A DNA stretch of 64,000 nucleotides from CAIOYC01 sp965277345 (GTDB lineage: Bacteria > Pseudomonadota > Alphaproteobacteria > Caulobacterales > Caulobacteraceae). The position numbers and the translations under genes were made by a program. The notes beneath the pieces were generated by a model that worked only from the letters and a program-made list of their open reading frames with translations, was not told where the DNA came from and did not search any database. Each line of letters starts with the position of its first letter. The stretch's first letter is position 1. The DNA lies in NCBI GenBank assembly GCA_965277345.1, contig CBDICI010000004.1, forward strand, positions 930,001 through 994,000, read 5' to 3'. Below are positions 33,524 to 41,579 of this stretch, piece after piece.

Positions 33524-34443
33524 CAGTCGAGGCGATCGCCCAGCGCCTGGCCGCGCAGGAACCCGCCGGCGTCCTGCGCCTTGCGACCCTCGGCCTGCAG
33601 GCGGAGCAGGCGGACCGCGCCCTTGCCGCAGGCGATCAGCAGCCGCTCGTCCAGCACCTCGCCCGGCGCGCCGGCGCCGAGGCCGATCCGCGAGAGTAAC
33701 GCCTTTACCCGCAGAGGGCCGCGCGCCGTCTGCGCCATGAACCAGGCGCCGGGCAGGGGCGACAGGCCGCGAATCTGGCGATCCACCTCCACCGCCGGAC
33801 GGCTCCAGTCGATGCGCGCCTCGGCCGGCTTGATCTTCCGGGCATAGGTGGCGCCCTCCACGGCCTGGGGCGTCTCCACCGCCCGCCCGGCCTCGATCTC
33901 GGCCAGGGCGCGAGGCAGCAGCGCGGCGCCCGCCGCCATCAGCTTGTCGTGCAGGTCGCCGCCGGTGTCGTCCGGCTCGATGGCCACGCGGGCGGTCATC
34001 AGCACGGGACCCTCGTCCAGCCCTTCGCTCATCCGCATCACCTGCACGCCGGTCTCGCGGTCCCCGGCCATCAGGGCGCGCTGGATCGGCGCGGCGCCCC
34101 GCCAGCGCGGCAACAGCGAGGCGTGGACGTTGAAGGCCCCCAGGCGCGGCGCGTCCAGCACAGCCTTCACCAGGATTTGGCCATAGGCCACCACCACCGC
34201 CGCATCGAGACCCAGCGCCCGGAAGGCGGCGATGGCGTCCGGGTCCTTCATCGAGGCGGGGGTGCGGACCGGAAGGCCGAGCCGCTCCGCCTCCGCCTGC
34301 ACCGGGCTCGGCCGCACCGCCTGGCCCCGGCCACGGGGGGCCGGCGGCTGGGCGTAGACGCAGGCGATCTCGTGCCCGGCCGCATGGACGGCGGTCAGCA
34401 TGTGCGCGGCGATGGCCGGCGTTCCCATGAAGGCGATGCGCAT
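33523..34443 (-). CDS. fmt: methionyl-tRNA formyltransferase
   Basis: Fmt formylates initiator Met-tRNA using 10-formyl-THF. The 306-residue enzyme starts MRIAFMGTPAIAAHMLTAVH and carries the folate/catalytic region NVHASLLPRWRGAAPIQRAL (Asn, His of the active site). The hallmark GDRETGVQVMRMSEGLDEGP provides the catalytic Asp region. The C-terminal OB-like tRNA-binding domain begins at about residue 205. A one-base overlap joins it to truA. def is 3 kb away. Confidence 0.95.
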   Translation of the reverse strand: MRIAFMGTPAIAAHMLTAVHAAGHEIACVYAQPPAPRGRGQAVRPSPVQAEAERLGLPVRTPASMKDPDAIAAFRALGLDAAVVVAYGQILVKAVLDAPRLGAFNVHASLLPRWRGAAPIQRALMAGDRETGVQVMRMSEGLDEGPVLMTARVAIEPDDTGGDLHDKLMAAGAALLPRALAEIEAGRAVETPQAVEGATYARKIKPAEARIDWSRPAVEVDRQIRGLSPLPGAWFMAQTARGPLRVKALLSRIGLGAGAPGEVLDERLLIACGKGAVRLLRLQAEGRKAQDAGGFLRGQALGDRLD

Positions 34444-34493
34444 GGGGCGGTGTTAGCCGAGCGCGGCGCGGGCGTCACCCACCCCGCTGTCCT

Positions 34494-34982
34494 TCAGCGG
34501 GACCGGTGCACGACGCTGATATGGCCGCCGTCCTCCAGCACCGCCAGCTTCACCGCGCTGACCGAGCCCGCGCCGCCGAGCCGGATCGCCTCGTGCAGAT
34601 CGTCGTTGGAGATCCGATGGCGGCGCATCACCCCGGTATCGGCCACGCCGTCGCGGACGACGATCACCGCCCGGCCCTTGATCAGGAACCCCAGCGGACG
34701 ATAGCGCGCCGCGGCATAGGCCAGCGACCGGTGCAGCACCACCAGCAGCAGGGTCGCGCCGAGCGAGGGCAGGAAGGGTGAATTGCCGGTCATCGCCCGC
34801 GACAGGTTCGACCCCGCCGCCACGGAGACCACGATGTCGAGTGGGCTGAGTTGGGAAAAGGTGGTGCGCCCGGCGATGCGGATACAAAGGATGCCGAAGA
34901 TCAGCACGACCACGGTGCGGACGCAGAAGACCAAGAGGGTCGTCGGGTCATCGTGGCCGATCAGGGAAGCGAGGGCGTGCAT
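34494..34982 (-). CDS. DUF421/YetF-type membrane protein
   Basis: This 162-residue protein has two or three N-terminal membrane segments (LLVFCVRTVVVLIFGILCIR and SLGATLLLVVLHRSLAYAAA) and a small soluble C-terminal domain with IKGRAVIVVRDGVADTGVMR then RHRISNDDLHEAIRLGG. This fits the YetF/DUF421 family. The conserved GRTTFSQLSPLDIVVSVAAG block before the second helix supports this. Function is poorly defined in the literature; some relatives are linked to spore or envelope stress. It lies in the same direction as fmt, 50 bases upstream. Confidence 0.82.
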   Translation of the reverse strand: MHALASLIGHDDPTTLLVFCVRTVVVLIFGILCIRIAGRTTFSQLSPLDIVVSVAAGSNLSRAMTGNSPFLPSLGATLLLVVLHRSLAYAAARYRPLGFLIKGRAVIVVRDGVADTGVMRRHRISNDDLHEAIRLGGAGSVSAVKLAVLEDGGHISVVHRSR

Positions 34983-35039
34983 GGGGCGAGCTTAGCAGAC
35001 GCACCGCCGGCTCAGGCAAGCGCTTAGCCGGTTTGGAAG

Positions 35040-35115
35040 ACACATCCCCCCACCGCGGCAAGGCGGCCGCAACCCTCTCCCCCCTTGCGGGGGAGGGCGC
35101 AGGGTGAGGGGGTGT
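35040..35115. repeat. G/C palindromic intergenic repeat
   Basis: CCTCTCCCCCCTTGCGGGGG followed by AGGGCG forms a short hairpin in the gap between hslO and the DUF421 gene. It belongs to the same family as the palindromes at about 5.8-6.5, 28.8 and 40.0-40.2 kb. Nothing else is seen between 34983 and 35168. Confidence 0.5.
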
Positions 35116-35168
35116 AAGCGCGCGGTTGGAAGCTTGCGTGTAAAGACGGAGCCCGCCGGAGGATTTCG

Positions 35169-36083
35169 TCAGACCGCCTCCGGCTCCAGCACATACTCTC
35201 GCGAGCAGTATTCGCAGGTGACGTGGATCTTGCCGTCGCCTTCGACCATGCCGTCGATATCGGCCTTGGGGAACGAGCGCAGCATCCCCGTCACCCGCTC
35301 CTCGGAACAGCGGCAGAAGGCGGTCAGCGCCTTGGCGGGATAGAGCCGCACGCCGTCCTCGTGGAACAGGCGGAACAGCAGGGTCTCCGGCGGAATCAAC
35401 GGATCGAGCAGTTCATCCTCGGCCAGGGTGGCGAACAGCATCTGCGCCCGCGTCCAGGCGTCTGCGGTGGAGCCCCGCGCGGCGTCCTCGGCGATGTTCT
35501 GGATCATCATGCCGCCGGCGCGCCAGCGCAGGCCGTCCGCGTCGTGCACCTGTCCCACCGCCAGCCTGACCCTGGTCGGCACCTGTTCGGACTGGGCGAA
35601 ATACTGCTCCGCCGACAGGGCCAGGGTGTCGCCCTCGATGGCGGTGACGCCCTGATAGCGATCCTTGGCGTTCTCCGGATCGATGGTCATGATGAATACC
35701 CCCTCGCCGAGCAGGGTGGAGGCGCCCGGCCGGGGGTCTGCGAGGGCGGCGATCCGCTCCGAGTCGAACCGGCAATAGCCGCGCAGCCCGCCCGAGGTGT
35801 CGTAGTCGGCCACCACATAGGGCACGGGGCCATCGCCCTGGGCCTGGACGATCAGGCGGCCGTCGAACTTCAGGCTGGCGCCCACCAGGGCGGCGAGGGC
35901 GCACGCCTCGCCCAGCAGGCGCGCCACCGGCTGGGGATAGGCGTGGCGGGTCAGGATTTCATCCACCACCGCGCCCAGCCGCACGATGCGGCCGCGGGCG
36001 GGCTGGTCGTCGATCTGGAACGGCGCGACGAGATCGTCGTCCAGGGGCCGGATTTCGGCCACGGAAAGGCTTTCGGAGATCAT
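35169..36083 (-). CDS. hslO: Hsp33 redox-regulated chaperone
   Basis: Hsp33 is a cytoplasmic holdase switched on by oxidation. The 304-residue product has the N-terminal folding domain (GACALAALVGASLKFDGRLI within it and DTSGGLRGYCRFDSERIA) and a C-terminal zinc-redox switch with the CxC and CxxC pairs in FCRCSEERV and VTCEYCSREYVLEP. Both cysteine pairs are intact, so redox control should work. It is divergent from the SpoU methyltransferase gene, with an 89-bp promoter region between them. Confidence 0.94.
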   Translation of the reverse strand: MISESLSVAEIRPLDDDLVAPFQIDDQPARGRIVRLGAVVDEILTRHAYPQPVARLLGEACALAALVGASLKFDGRLIVQAQGDGPVPYVVADYDTSGGLRGYCRFDSERIAALADPRPGASTLLGEGVFIMTIDPENAKDRYQGVTAIEGDTLALSAEQYFAQSEQVPTRVRLAVGQVHDADGLRWRAGGMMIQNIAEDAARGSTADAWTRAQMLFATLAEDELLDPLIPPETLLFRLFHEDGVRLYPAKALTAFCRCSEERVTGMLRSFPKADIDGMVEGDGKIHVTCEYCSREYVLEPEAV

Positions 36084-36172
36084 GCCAACTCGAACTCAGG
36101 AAGGGTGTGGCGATTAAATAGGCCGCCCGAAGCGTATTGCGAGCCTGGCGAAATCGGCGCACCCCGCCCCGC

Positions 36173-36967
36173 ATGGATGTGCAGCCCATCGCCAGCGCGG
36201 ACGATCCCCGCATCGCCGCCTATCGCCACATCAAGGAGCGCGACCTGCGCGGTCGCGACGGCCTGTTCATGGCCGAGGGCGAGGTGGTGCTGCGCGTGCT
36301 GGTGCGGGCGTCCCACCACCGCTGCCGCTCGGTGCTGATCGACGGGCGTCGGCTGGAGAAGCTCAGGCCGATCCTGGCGGACCTGCCGGAGGGGACGCCG
36401 ATCTATGTGACCGAGCGCGAGGTGATCGACGCCATCGCCGGCTTTCCGTTGCATCGTGGCATTCTGGCGCTCGGCGAGCCGGCCCCGGCGCTCAGCGCCG
36501 AGATGGTGTTGGCCAGCGCGCCGGCGCGGGCGGTGGTGCTGGTGCTGTACGGCATCGCCAACCATGACAATCTGGGCGGCCTGTTCCGCAACGCCGCCGC
36601 CTTCGGCGCGCACGCGGTGCTGCTGGATGAGACCTGCTGCGATCCCCTGTACCGCAAGGCCATCCGCGTCTCCGTCGGCGCCGCGCTGCGCGTCCCGTTC
36701 GCGCGGTGGGCGGGCGCGGCGGAAGAACTGGAACGGCACGGGTTCCAGCCCGTGGCGCTCAGCCCAGGCGGCGAATGCGACCTTGGGGACTTCACGCCGC
36801 CCACCCGAACCGCGCTGATGCTGGGCGCCGAGGGGCCGGGGTTGCCGCCCGAGTTGATGGCGCTGGCGCGGAGCGTGCGCATCCCCATGGCGGCCGGCTG
36901 GGACTCGCTGAACGTCGCCACCACCGCCGGCATCGTGCTGCATCGCCTGGCGACGCAGCGCGGCTAG
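36173..36967 (+). CDS. TrmH/SpoU family RNA 2'-O-methyltransferase
   Basis: This SPOUT-class enzyme methylates ribose in rRNA or tRNA using SAM. The 264-residue protein has an N-terminal substrate-binding domain (DPRIAAYRHIKERDLRGRDG and FMAEGEVVLRVL) and the knotted SpoU domain with the three motifs NHDNLGGLFRNAAAFG, LMLGAEGPGLPPELM and SLNVATTAGIVLHRLA. The target nucleotide cannot be told. The stop codon TAG (36965-36967) is the first three bases of a hairpin repeat. ATG 36173 is preferred over an upstream TTG at 36137. Confidence 0.9.
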   Translation: MDVQPIASADDPRIAAYRHIKERDLRGRDGLFMAEGEVVLRVLVRASHHRCRSVLIDGRRLEKLRPILADLPEGTPIYVTEREVIDAIAGFPLHRGILALGEPAPALSAEMVLASAPARAVVLVLYGIANHDNLGGLFRNAAAFGAHAVLLDETCCDPLYRKAIRVSVGAALRVPFARWAGAAEELERHGFQPVALSPGGECDLGDFTPPTRTALMLGAEGPGLPPELMALARSVRIPMAAGWDSLNVATTAGIVLHRLATQRG

Positions 36968-37014
36968 AGCATGATCGTTTCGGATGGAATCATCCGAACG
37001 TGACTCATGCTCTA
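36965..37014. repeat. 50-bp hairpin repeat containing the stop codon of the SpoU gene
   Basis: The element begins TAGAGCATGA (36965-36974) and ends with its perfect complement TCATGCTCTA (37005-37014); the inner part also pairs (CGTTTCGGATG with CATCCGAACG). It contains two GANTC sites (GAATC and GACTC). Its first TAG serves as the stop of the plus-strand methyltransferase. It probably also acts as terminator. Confidence 0.75.
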
Positions 37015-37025
37015 AACTCAAAGTG

Positions 37026-37067
37026 TAGACCCTGATTCACGGTTCAAGATGAACCGATCAGGGTCTA
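37026..37067. repeat. 42-bp hairpin repeat containing the stop codon of the ATP-grasp gene (copy 1)
   Basis: Perfect 11-bp outer arms TAGACCCTGAT (37026-37036) and ATCAGGGTCTA (37057-37067) enclose a second stem CGGTTCA/TGAACCG. The last three bases, read on the minus strand, are the TAG stop of the ATP-grasp gene. A related copy lies at about 46375-46414. One GANTC site (GATTC) is included. Confidence 0.75.
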
Positions 37068-37904
37068 GAGTTCGCCCAGCACCGCCCGCACGAACCGGCC
37101 CGCCGCTTGTGGATCGAGGTTGAAGAATAGGTCGGGCTCGATCACTTCCAGCTCGATCAGCTTCAGCCGGCCGTCCTGGCCGCGGATCAGGTCTACGCGG
37201 GCATAGACGATCCCCAGCGGGGCCGCGGCCAGGGTCGCCTCCGCCACCGCGATGGCCTCGGCGTCGGGCTCGAAGCGGGTCAGGGCGCCGCCGAACTGGG
37301 GTTGGACGCGGAAATCGCCGCCGGTGGCCACCTTGCGCGCCGCATGACTGAACGCCCCGCCGAAATAGAACAGGCTGAGCTCGCCCTCGCCCTGAACCGC
37401 GCCCAGGAAGGGCTGGATCATCACCGGTCCGGGCGCGGCGGGAATCGGGTCGCCGGGGCGGACCACCTGGGTGAACCAGGCCCCGGCGGAAATGGTCGGC
37501 TTCACCACCAGCCGATCCGTGTCGAACCGGGCGAAGGCGTCGGCCAGCGTCGCCGCATCCACAGCGGCGGCGAACAGGGTCGGCACGGTGGGCACGCCGG
37601 CCGTCGCCAGCGCCTGGAGATAGAGCTTGTCGGTGTTCCACAGCAGCATCGGCGCCGGATTGATCAGCCGCGTCGGCGCGGCCGTCACCGCCGCGCGCCA
37701 ACGCGCCACCTGCTTGTGATAGCCCCAGGCGCGCACCGGCAGAGCGGCGGCCACATCGGTAGGCCAAGGCTCGATCCAGGGGACGGCCACCGTCTCCACC
37801 CCCGCCGCCGCGAAGGCCCGCCGATAGACCTCATAGGCCTCGCGCCAGCGGTGGACATAGGTCTCGTCCGCCGGGTCGGGGGTCAGGATGGCGAGGCGGG
37901 TCAT
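37065..37904 (-). CDS. ATP-grasp domain protein
   Basis: This 279-residue protein has the ATP-grasp fold used by carboxylate-amine ligases such as glutathione synthetase and RimK. The central part shows RLINPAPMLLWNTDKLYLQA, LVVKPTISAGAWFTQVV (ATP-binding Lys and glycine loop) and MIQPFLGAVQGEGELSLFYF. The metal-binding end LIELEVIEPDLFF is typical. The N-terminal 90 residues form a small Rossmann-like domain. Substrates are unknown. The start overlaps the stop of the upstream secreted-protein gene (ATGA). Its TAG stop lies in a hairpin repeat. Confidence 0.83.
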   Translation of the reverse strand: MTRLAILTPDPADETYVHRWREAYEVYRRAFAAAGVETVAVPWIEPWPTDVAAALPVRAWGYHKQVARWRAAVTAAPTRLINPAPMLLWNTDKLYLQALATAGVPTVPTLFAAAVDAATLADAFARFDTDRLVVKPTISAGAWFTQVVRPGDPIPAAPGPVMIQPFLGAVQGEGELSLFYFGGAFSHAARKVATGGDFRVQPQFGGALTRFEPDAEAIAVAEATLAAAPLGIVYARVDLIRGQDGRLKLIELEVIEPDLFFNLDPQAAGRFVRAVLGEL

Positions 37905-38281
37905 GGTTCGGGCAGCTGCACCGCGCTGGCCAGACAGGCTGCGACCGTCAGCGGGGGCTCGCCGCGCTTGCGGGGTCCGGTGGCGGCGCCGGTCACGTGC
38001 AGGCCATGCGGTCCCTCGTGGAAGAACAGGAACAGGGCGCAGTGCTCCAGCCGATAGGTCCAGAAGGCGCCCTTGCCTTCCGCCCGCGACACGTCCGGAT
38101 CGCCCAGCCGCGCGCGAACCTTGTCCGGCGAGGCGTGGAATAATGCGCCCAGGCCGCTCTCCTCCTCATGCAGCTCTTCGCGTTGCTCGCGCGCGCGCTC
38201 GGCCGCACCGCCCGGCTTTTCGGTGGCGAAGGCCGGGACGGCCAGGATCATCAAGACGGCCAGTGTGCAGGCGAGACGCAT
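37901..38281 (-). CDS. small secreted protein, unknown function
   Basis: This 126-residue protein has a signal peptide (MRLACTLAVLMILAVPAFAT, cleavage after AFA) and a mature domain with a charged coiled-like N-terminal part (ERAREQREELHEEE). A compact second half follows with KVRARLGDPDVSRAEGKGAF and WTYRLEHCALFLFFHEG. The second half resembles the SmpA/OmlA-like short beta domain in size and in its KVRxxLGxPD motif, but this is a weak resemblance. It is the first gene of a two-gene operon with the ATP-grasp enzyme. Confidence 0.65.
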   Translation of the reverse strand: MRLACTLAVLMILAVPAFATEKPGGAAERAREQREELHEEESGLGALFHASPDKVRARLGDPDVSRAEGKGAFWTYRLEHCALFLFFHEGPHGLHVTGAATGPRKRGEPPLTVAACLASAVQLPEP

Positions 38282-38398
38282 GGCGAAGCGCTAGCCGAGC
38301 TTTTCGCCTCCATCAAGGCGGCTCACCCGCCTGTGGATTTGGCGATCCTCGGCCGATCCTGTATCGGGGCGCGGACTCGCCGTCCTGCAAGGATCGCC

Positions 38399-39388
38399 AT
38401 GACCGCCCCATACGACGTTGTCGCCCTCGGCAACGCCATCGTCGATGTGATCGCCCAGGCCGATGAGGCCTTCCTGCAACGGGAGGGGCTGGTCAAGGGC
38501 GCCATGGGTCTGATCGACGAGGGCCGCGCCCATGCGCTCTACGGCGCGATGGCGCAGGGGTTGGAGACCTCGGGCGGATCGGCCGGCAACACCGTGGTTG
38601 GCGTCGCCTCGCTGGGCGGCCGCGCGGCCTATATCGGCAAGGTGGCCGACGACCAGCTGGGCGAGGTGTTCGCCCACGACATGGCCGCCGTCGGCGTGGA
38701 CTACGCCACCGCGCCACTGGTGGGCGGCCCCGCCACGGCGCGCAGCCTGATCAATGTGACGGCGGATGGCGAGCGGACCATGTCCACCTTTCTCGGCGCC
38801 TCCGTGGCGCTCACAGCGGCGGACGTGGCCCCGGCCCTGATCCGCGCTGCCAAGATCGTTTATCTGGAAGGCTATCTGTTCGACCCGGACGGGGGCCGCG
38901 CCGCCTTCGCCCGCGCCGCCGAGATCGCCCGCGATGTGGGGGCCAAGGTGGCCATGACCCTGTCCGACGCCTTCGTGGTGGACCGCCATCGCGTGGGCCT
39001 TCTCGCCTTCATGGCCGAAGCGGTGGACGTGGTGTTCGCCAACGAGAGCGAGGTCAAGGCCCTGTTCGAGACCGACGATTTCGACGCCGCCACCCGCGCG
39101 CTCGCCTCGCGCGTCAAGATCGCGGCGGTCACCCGGGGCCCTGCCGGCTCGGTGGTGTTGTCGGGCGGCGAGACCGTCGCCGTGGGGGCCGAACCGGTGG
39201 CGAAGGTGATCGACACCACCGGCGCCGGCGACCAGTACGCCGCGGGGTTCCTGCACGGTCTGGCCCACGGCAGGCCGTTGGAGCACTGTGCCAAGCTCGG
39301 CCACCTCGCCGCCGGCGAGGTGATCGGCCACTATGGCCCCCGCCCCCAGACCGCGCTGAAGGTGCTCGCCGCGGCCAGGGGCCTCTAG
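38399..39388 (+). CDS. PfkB family carbohydrate/nucleoside kinase (adenosine-kinase-like)
   Basis: This 329-residue kinase has the ribokinase fold. It starts YDVVALGNAIVDVIAQADEA, contains the GGSAGNTVVGVASLGGRAAY (SAGN) block near the N-terminus, DFDAATRALASRVKIAAVTR then GPAGSVV, and the catalytic signature DTTGAGDQYAAGFLHGL, in which the Asp is the catalytic base. The sequence is closest to adenosine-kinase-like members found in alphaproteobacteria next to histidine genes. Substrate remains to be shown. It precedes hisB by nine bases and is likely co-transcribed with it. Confidence 0.87.
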   Translation: MTAPYDVVALGNAIVDVIAQADEAFLQREGLVKGAMGLIDEGRAHALYGAMAQGLETSGGSAGNTVVGVASLGGRAAYIGKVADDQLGEVFAHDMAAVGVDYATAPLVGGPATARSLINVTADGERTMSTFLGASVALTAADVAPALIRAAKIVYLEGYLFDPDGGRAAFARAAEIARDVGAKVAMTLSDAFVVDRHRVGLLAFMAEAVDVVFANESEVKALFETDDFDAATRALASRVKIAAVTRGPAGSVVLSGGETVAVGAEPVAKVIDTTGAGDQYAAGFLHGLAHGRPLEHCAKLGHLAAGEVIGHYGPRPQTALKVLAAARGL

Positions 39389-39397
39389 GATACCGCG

Positions 39398-39988
39398 ATG
39401 ACCCGAACCGCAGACATCGTGCGCGAGACCAAGGAGACGCGGATCCGCGCCGCCATCGACCTCGACGGGACCGGCGTGACGGAAGTCGCCACCGGCATCG
39501 GCTTCTTCGACCACATGCTGGAGGCCTTCGGCCGCCACGGCGGTTTCGACCTCACCGTCGAGGCCAAGGGCGACCTGCATATCGACATGCACCATACGGT
39601 GGAGGATACCGGCATCGTGCTCGGCCAGGCCTTCGCCAAGGCCCTGCCGGGGTTCAAGGGGGTGCGCCGGTTCGGCCACGCCTATATCCCCATGGACGAG
39701 ACGCTGAGCCGCTGCGCCATCGACCTCTCGGGCCGGGCCTACCTGATCTGGAAGGTGGAGTTCCCTACGGAGAAGATCGGCGCCTTCGACACCCAGCTGT
39801 TCAAGGAGTTCCACCAGGCCTTCGCCATGAATGCGGGCGCCTGCATCCACCTGGAATGCCTGTACGGCGACAACAGCCATCACATCGCCGAGAGCGGCTT
39901 CAAGGCCCTGGCCCGGGCGCTGCGCGTGGCGGTGGAGATCGACCCCAAGGCCGGCGGTCAGCCGGTTTCCACCAAGGGCGTGCTTTGA
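39398..39988 (+). CDS. hisB: imidazoleglycerol-phosphate dehydratase
   Basis: HisB removes water from imidazole-glycerol phosphate in histidine synthesis. The 196-residue monofunctional form (no phosphatase domain) has GIGFFDHMLEAFGRHGGFDL, GDLHIDMHHTVEDTGIVLGQ, FGHAYIPMDETLSRCAIDLS and CIHLECLYGDNSHHIAESGF. The paired His/Glu clusters bind two Mn ions. It opens the hisB-hisH-hisA-hisF-hisE block; a 186-bp repeat-containing gap lies before hisH. Confidence 0.95.
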   Translation: MTRTADIVRETKETRIRAAIDLDGTGVTEVATGIGFFDHMLEAFGRHGGFDLTVEAKGDLHIDMHHTVEDTGIVLGQAFAKALPGFKGVRRFGHAYIPMDETLSRCAIDLSGRAYLIWKVEFPTEKIGAFDTQLFKEFHQAFAMNAGACIHLECLYGDNSHHIAESGFKALARALRVAVEIDPKAGGQPVSTKGVL

Positions 39989-40004
39989 GATGAGCTTGAA
40001 TCGG

Positions 40005-40168
40005 AACCCTTCCCCCTCGATGGGGGAAGGGCAAGGTCGGGGGTGGGGTCGAAGAGGTGAAGGGGCGAGCGCTCGTGGCGCCTCCCATGACTTCTACGGA
40101 TGCGTTGTGCACTCACCCCCTCTCCCAGCCTCTCCCCCCTTGAGGGGGAGAGGAGCCGTTGAGAGCCT
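40005..40168. repeat. G/C palindromic repeats between hisB and hisH
   Basis: Two palindromes, one around CCTTCCCCCTCGATGGGGGA then AGGG (40009-40029) and one with CTCTCCCCCCTTGAGGGGGA then GAGG (about 40130-40155), lie inside the his operon gap. They are related to the elements at 5.8-6.5, 28.8 and 35.1 kb. They may form mRNA structures or attenuate expression of hisH onward. Confidence 0.55.
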
Positions 40169-40174
40169 CTAATC

Positions 40175-40816
40175 ATGCACACCGTCGCCCTCATCGACTA
40201 CGGCTCGGGCAACCTGCGCTCGGCGGAGAAGGCGCTTTGGGCGGCCGCGCGCGGGGTGGGACACGAGCAGGACATCCGCGCCACCGCTGACCCTGCCTTC
40301 GTGGCGAGCGCGGACCGCATCGTGCTGCCGGGCGTCGGCGCCTTTGCCGCCTGTATGCGGGCCTTGTCCGCGCGAGACGGCCTGATCGAGGCCATGGGCG
40401 AGGGGGTGAGGCGCGGCGCCCCGTTCCTCGGCGTCTGTGTCGGGATGCAGCTTCTGGCCACCCGCGGGCTGGAGTTCGGCGAGACGGTGGGGCTGGACTG
40501 GATCGCCGGCCACGTTGCCGTCATCGAGCCCTCCGACCCCGCGCTCAAGGTGCCGCACATGGGCTGGAACGATCTTCAGGGCGAGACGCCGCACCCGCTG
40601 TTCGCCGAGGCGGCGGGGCGCGACTTCTATTTCACCCACTCCTTCGTCTTCACCCCAGATGACCCTGCGGCGGTGGCCGCCTCGGTGGATCACGGCGGCC
40701 GTTTCGCCGCGGCTGTGGTGCGGGACAACATCGCCGGGGTGCAGTTCCACCCGGAGAAGAGCCAGGCCAGCGGCCTCGCCCTGATCTCGCGTTTTCTGGA
40801 GTGGCGCCCCCAATGA
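40175..40816 (+). CDS. hisH: imidazole glycerol phosphate synthase glutaminase subunit
   Basis: HisH hydrolyses glutamine and channels ammonia to HisF. The 213-residue class I amidotransferase has the nucleophile Cys in PFLGVCVGMQLLATRGLEFG, the oxyanion region DRIVLPGVGAFAAC, VPHMGWNDLQ and the catalytic His-Glu in GVQFHPEKSQASGLA. It starts MHTVALIDYGSGNLRSAEKA, the canonical N-terminus. hisA follows after 25 bases. Confidence 0.95.
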   Translation: MHTVALIDYGSGNLRSAEKALWAAARGVGHEQDIRATADPAFVASADRIVLPGVGAFAACMRALSARDGLIEAMGEGVRRGAPFLGVCVGMQLLATRGLEFGETVGLDWIAGHVAVIEPSDPALKVPHMGWNDLQGETPHPLFAEAAGRDFYFTHSFVFTPDDPAAVAASVDHGGRFAAAVVRDNIAGVQFHPEKSQASGLALISRFLEWRPQ

Positions 40817-40841
40817 GCCTCTTTGCGACCGATAACGGGCC

Positions 40842-41579
40842 ATGATCCTCTATCCCGCCATCGACCTGAAGGGCGGCCGGTGCGTGCGCCTGTTGCACGG
40901 CGACATGGACAAGGCCACGGTGTTCTCCGACAGCCCCGCCGACCAGGCCGCCCAGTTCGCCGCCGCCGGGTTCCAGTGGCTGCACGTGGTCGATCTCGAC
41001 GGCGCCATCGAAGGCCGGGCGGTGAATGCGCCGGCGGTGAAGGCGATCCTGAACCGGGTATCCTTGCCCGTTCAGCTTGGCGGGGGTGTGCGCACCCTGC
41101 ACGCCATCCAGACCTGGCTTGAGGCCGGCGTCAGCCGCGTGATCCTGGGCACCGTTGCCTTGTCAGACCCTCCGCTCGTCATCAAGGCCGCCGCCGCCTT
41201 CCCCGAGCAGGTGGCCGTGGGCCTCGATCTGCGCGACGGGAAGGTGGCGGTGAAGGGCTGGGTGGAGACCTCCGACGTGAGCGGCGTCGATCTGGCCCGC
41301 CGGTTCGAGGATGCCGGCGTCGCCGCCCTGATCGTTACCGACATCGGTAGAGACGGGGCGATGACCGGCCCGAACGTAGACATTATCGGCCAGGTGGCCG
41401 ATGCTGTCGCCATACCCACCATCGCGTCCGGCGGCATGAGCGCGGTGGCCGATATCGAGGCCCTGAAGGCGCGCAGGGGCACGCCCATCGCCGGCGCCAT
41501 CCTGGGGCGCGCCCTCTACGAGAAGGCCATCGACCCCGCCGAGGCCCTGACCGCCGCCCGGCGCAGGGTGGCGGCATGA
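40842..41579 (+). CDS. hisA: ProFAR isomerase (HisA)
   Basis: HisA isomerises the ProFAR intermediate of histidine synthesis. The 245-residue TIM barrel begins ILYPAIDLKGGRCVRLLHGD, with the catalytic Asp in AIDLKGG and the second one in VTDIGRDGAMTGPNVD. The phosphate-binding glycines appear in VQLGGGVRTL and ASGGMSAVADIEALK. The last codons overlap the hisF start (ATGA). Confidence 0.95.
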   Translation: MILYPAIDLKGGRCVRLLHGDMDKATVFSDSPADQAAQFAAAGFQWLHVVDLDGAIEGRAVNAPAVKAILNRVSLPVQLGGGVRTLHAIQTWLEAGVSRVILGTVALSDPPLVIKAAAAFPEQVAVGLDLRDGKVAVKGWVETSDVSGVDLARRFEDAGVAALIVTDIGRDGAMTGPNVDIIGQVADAVAIPTIASGGMSAVADIEALKARRGTPIAGAILGRALYEKAIDPAEALTAARRRVAA

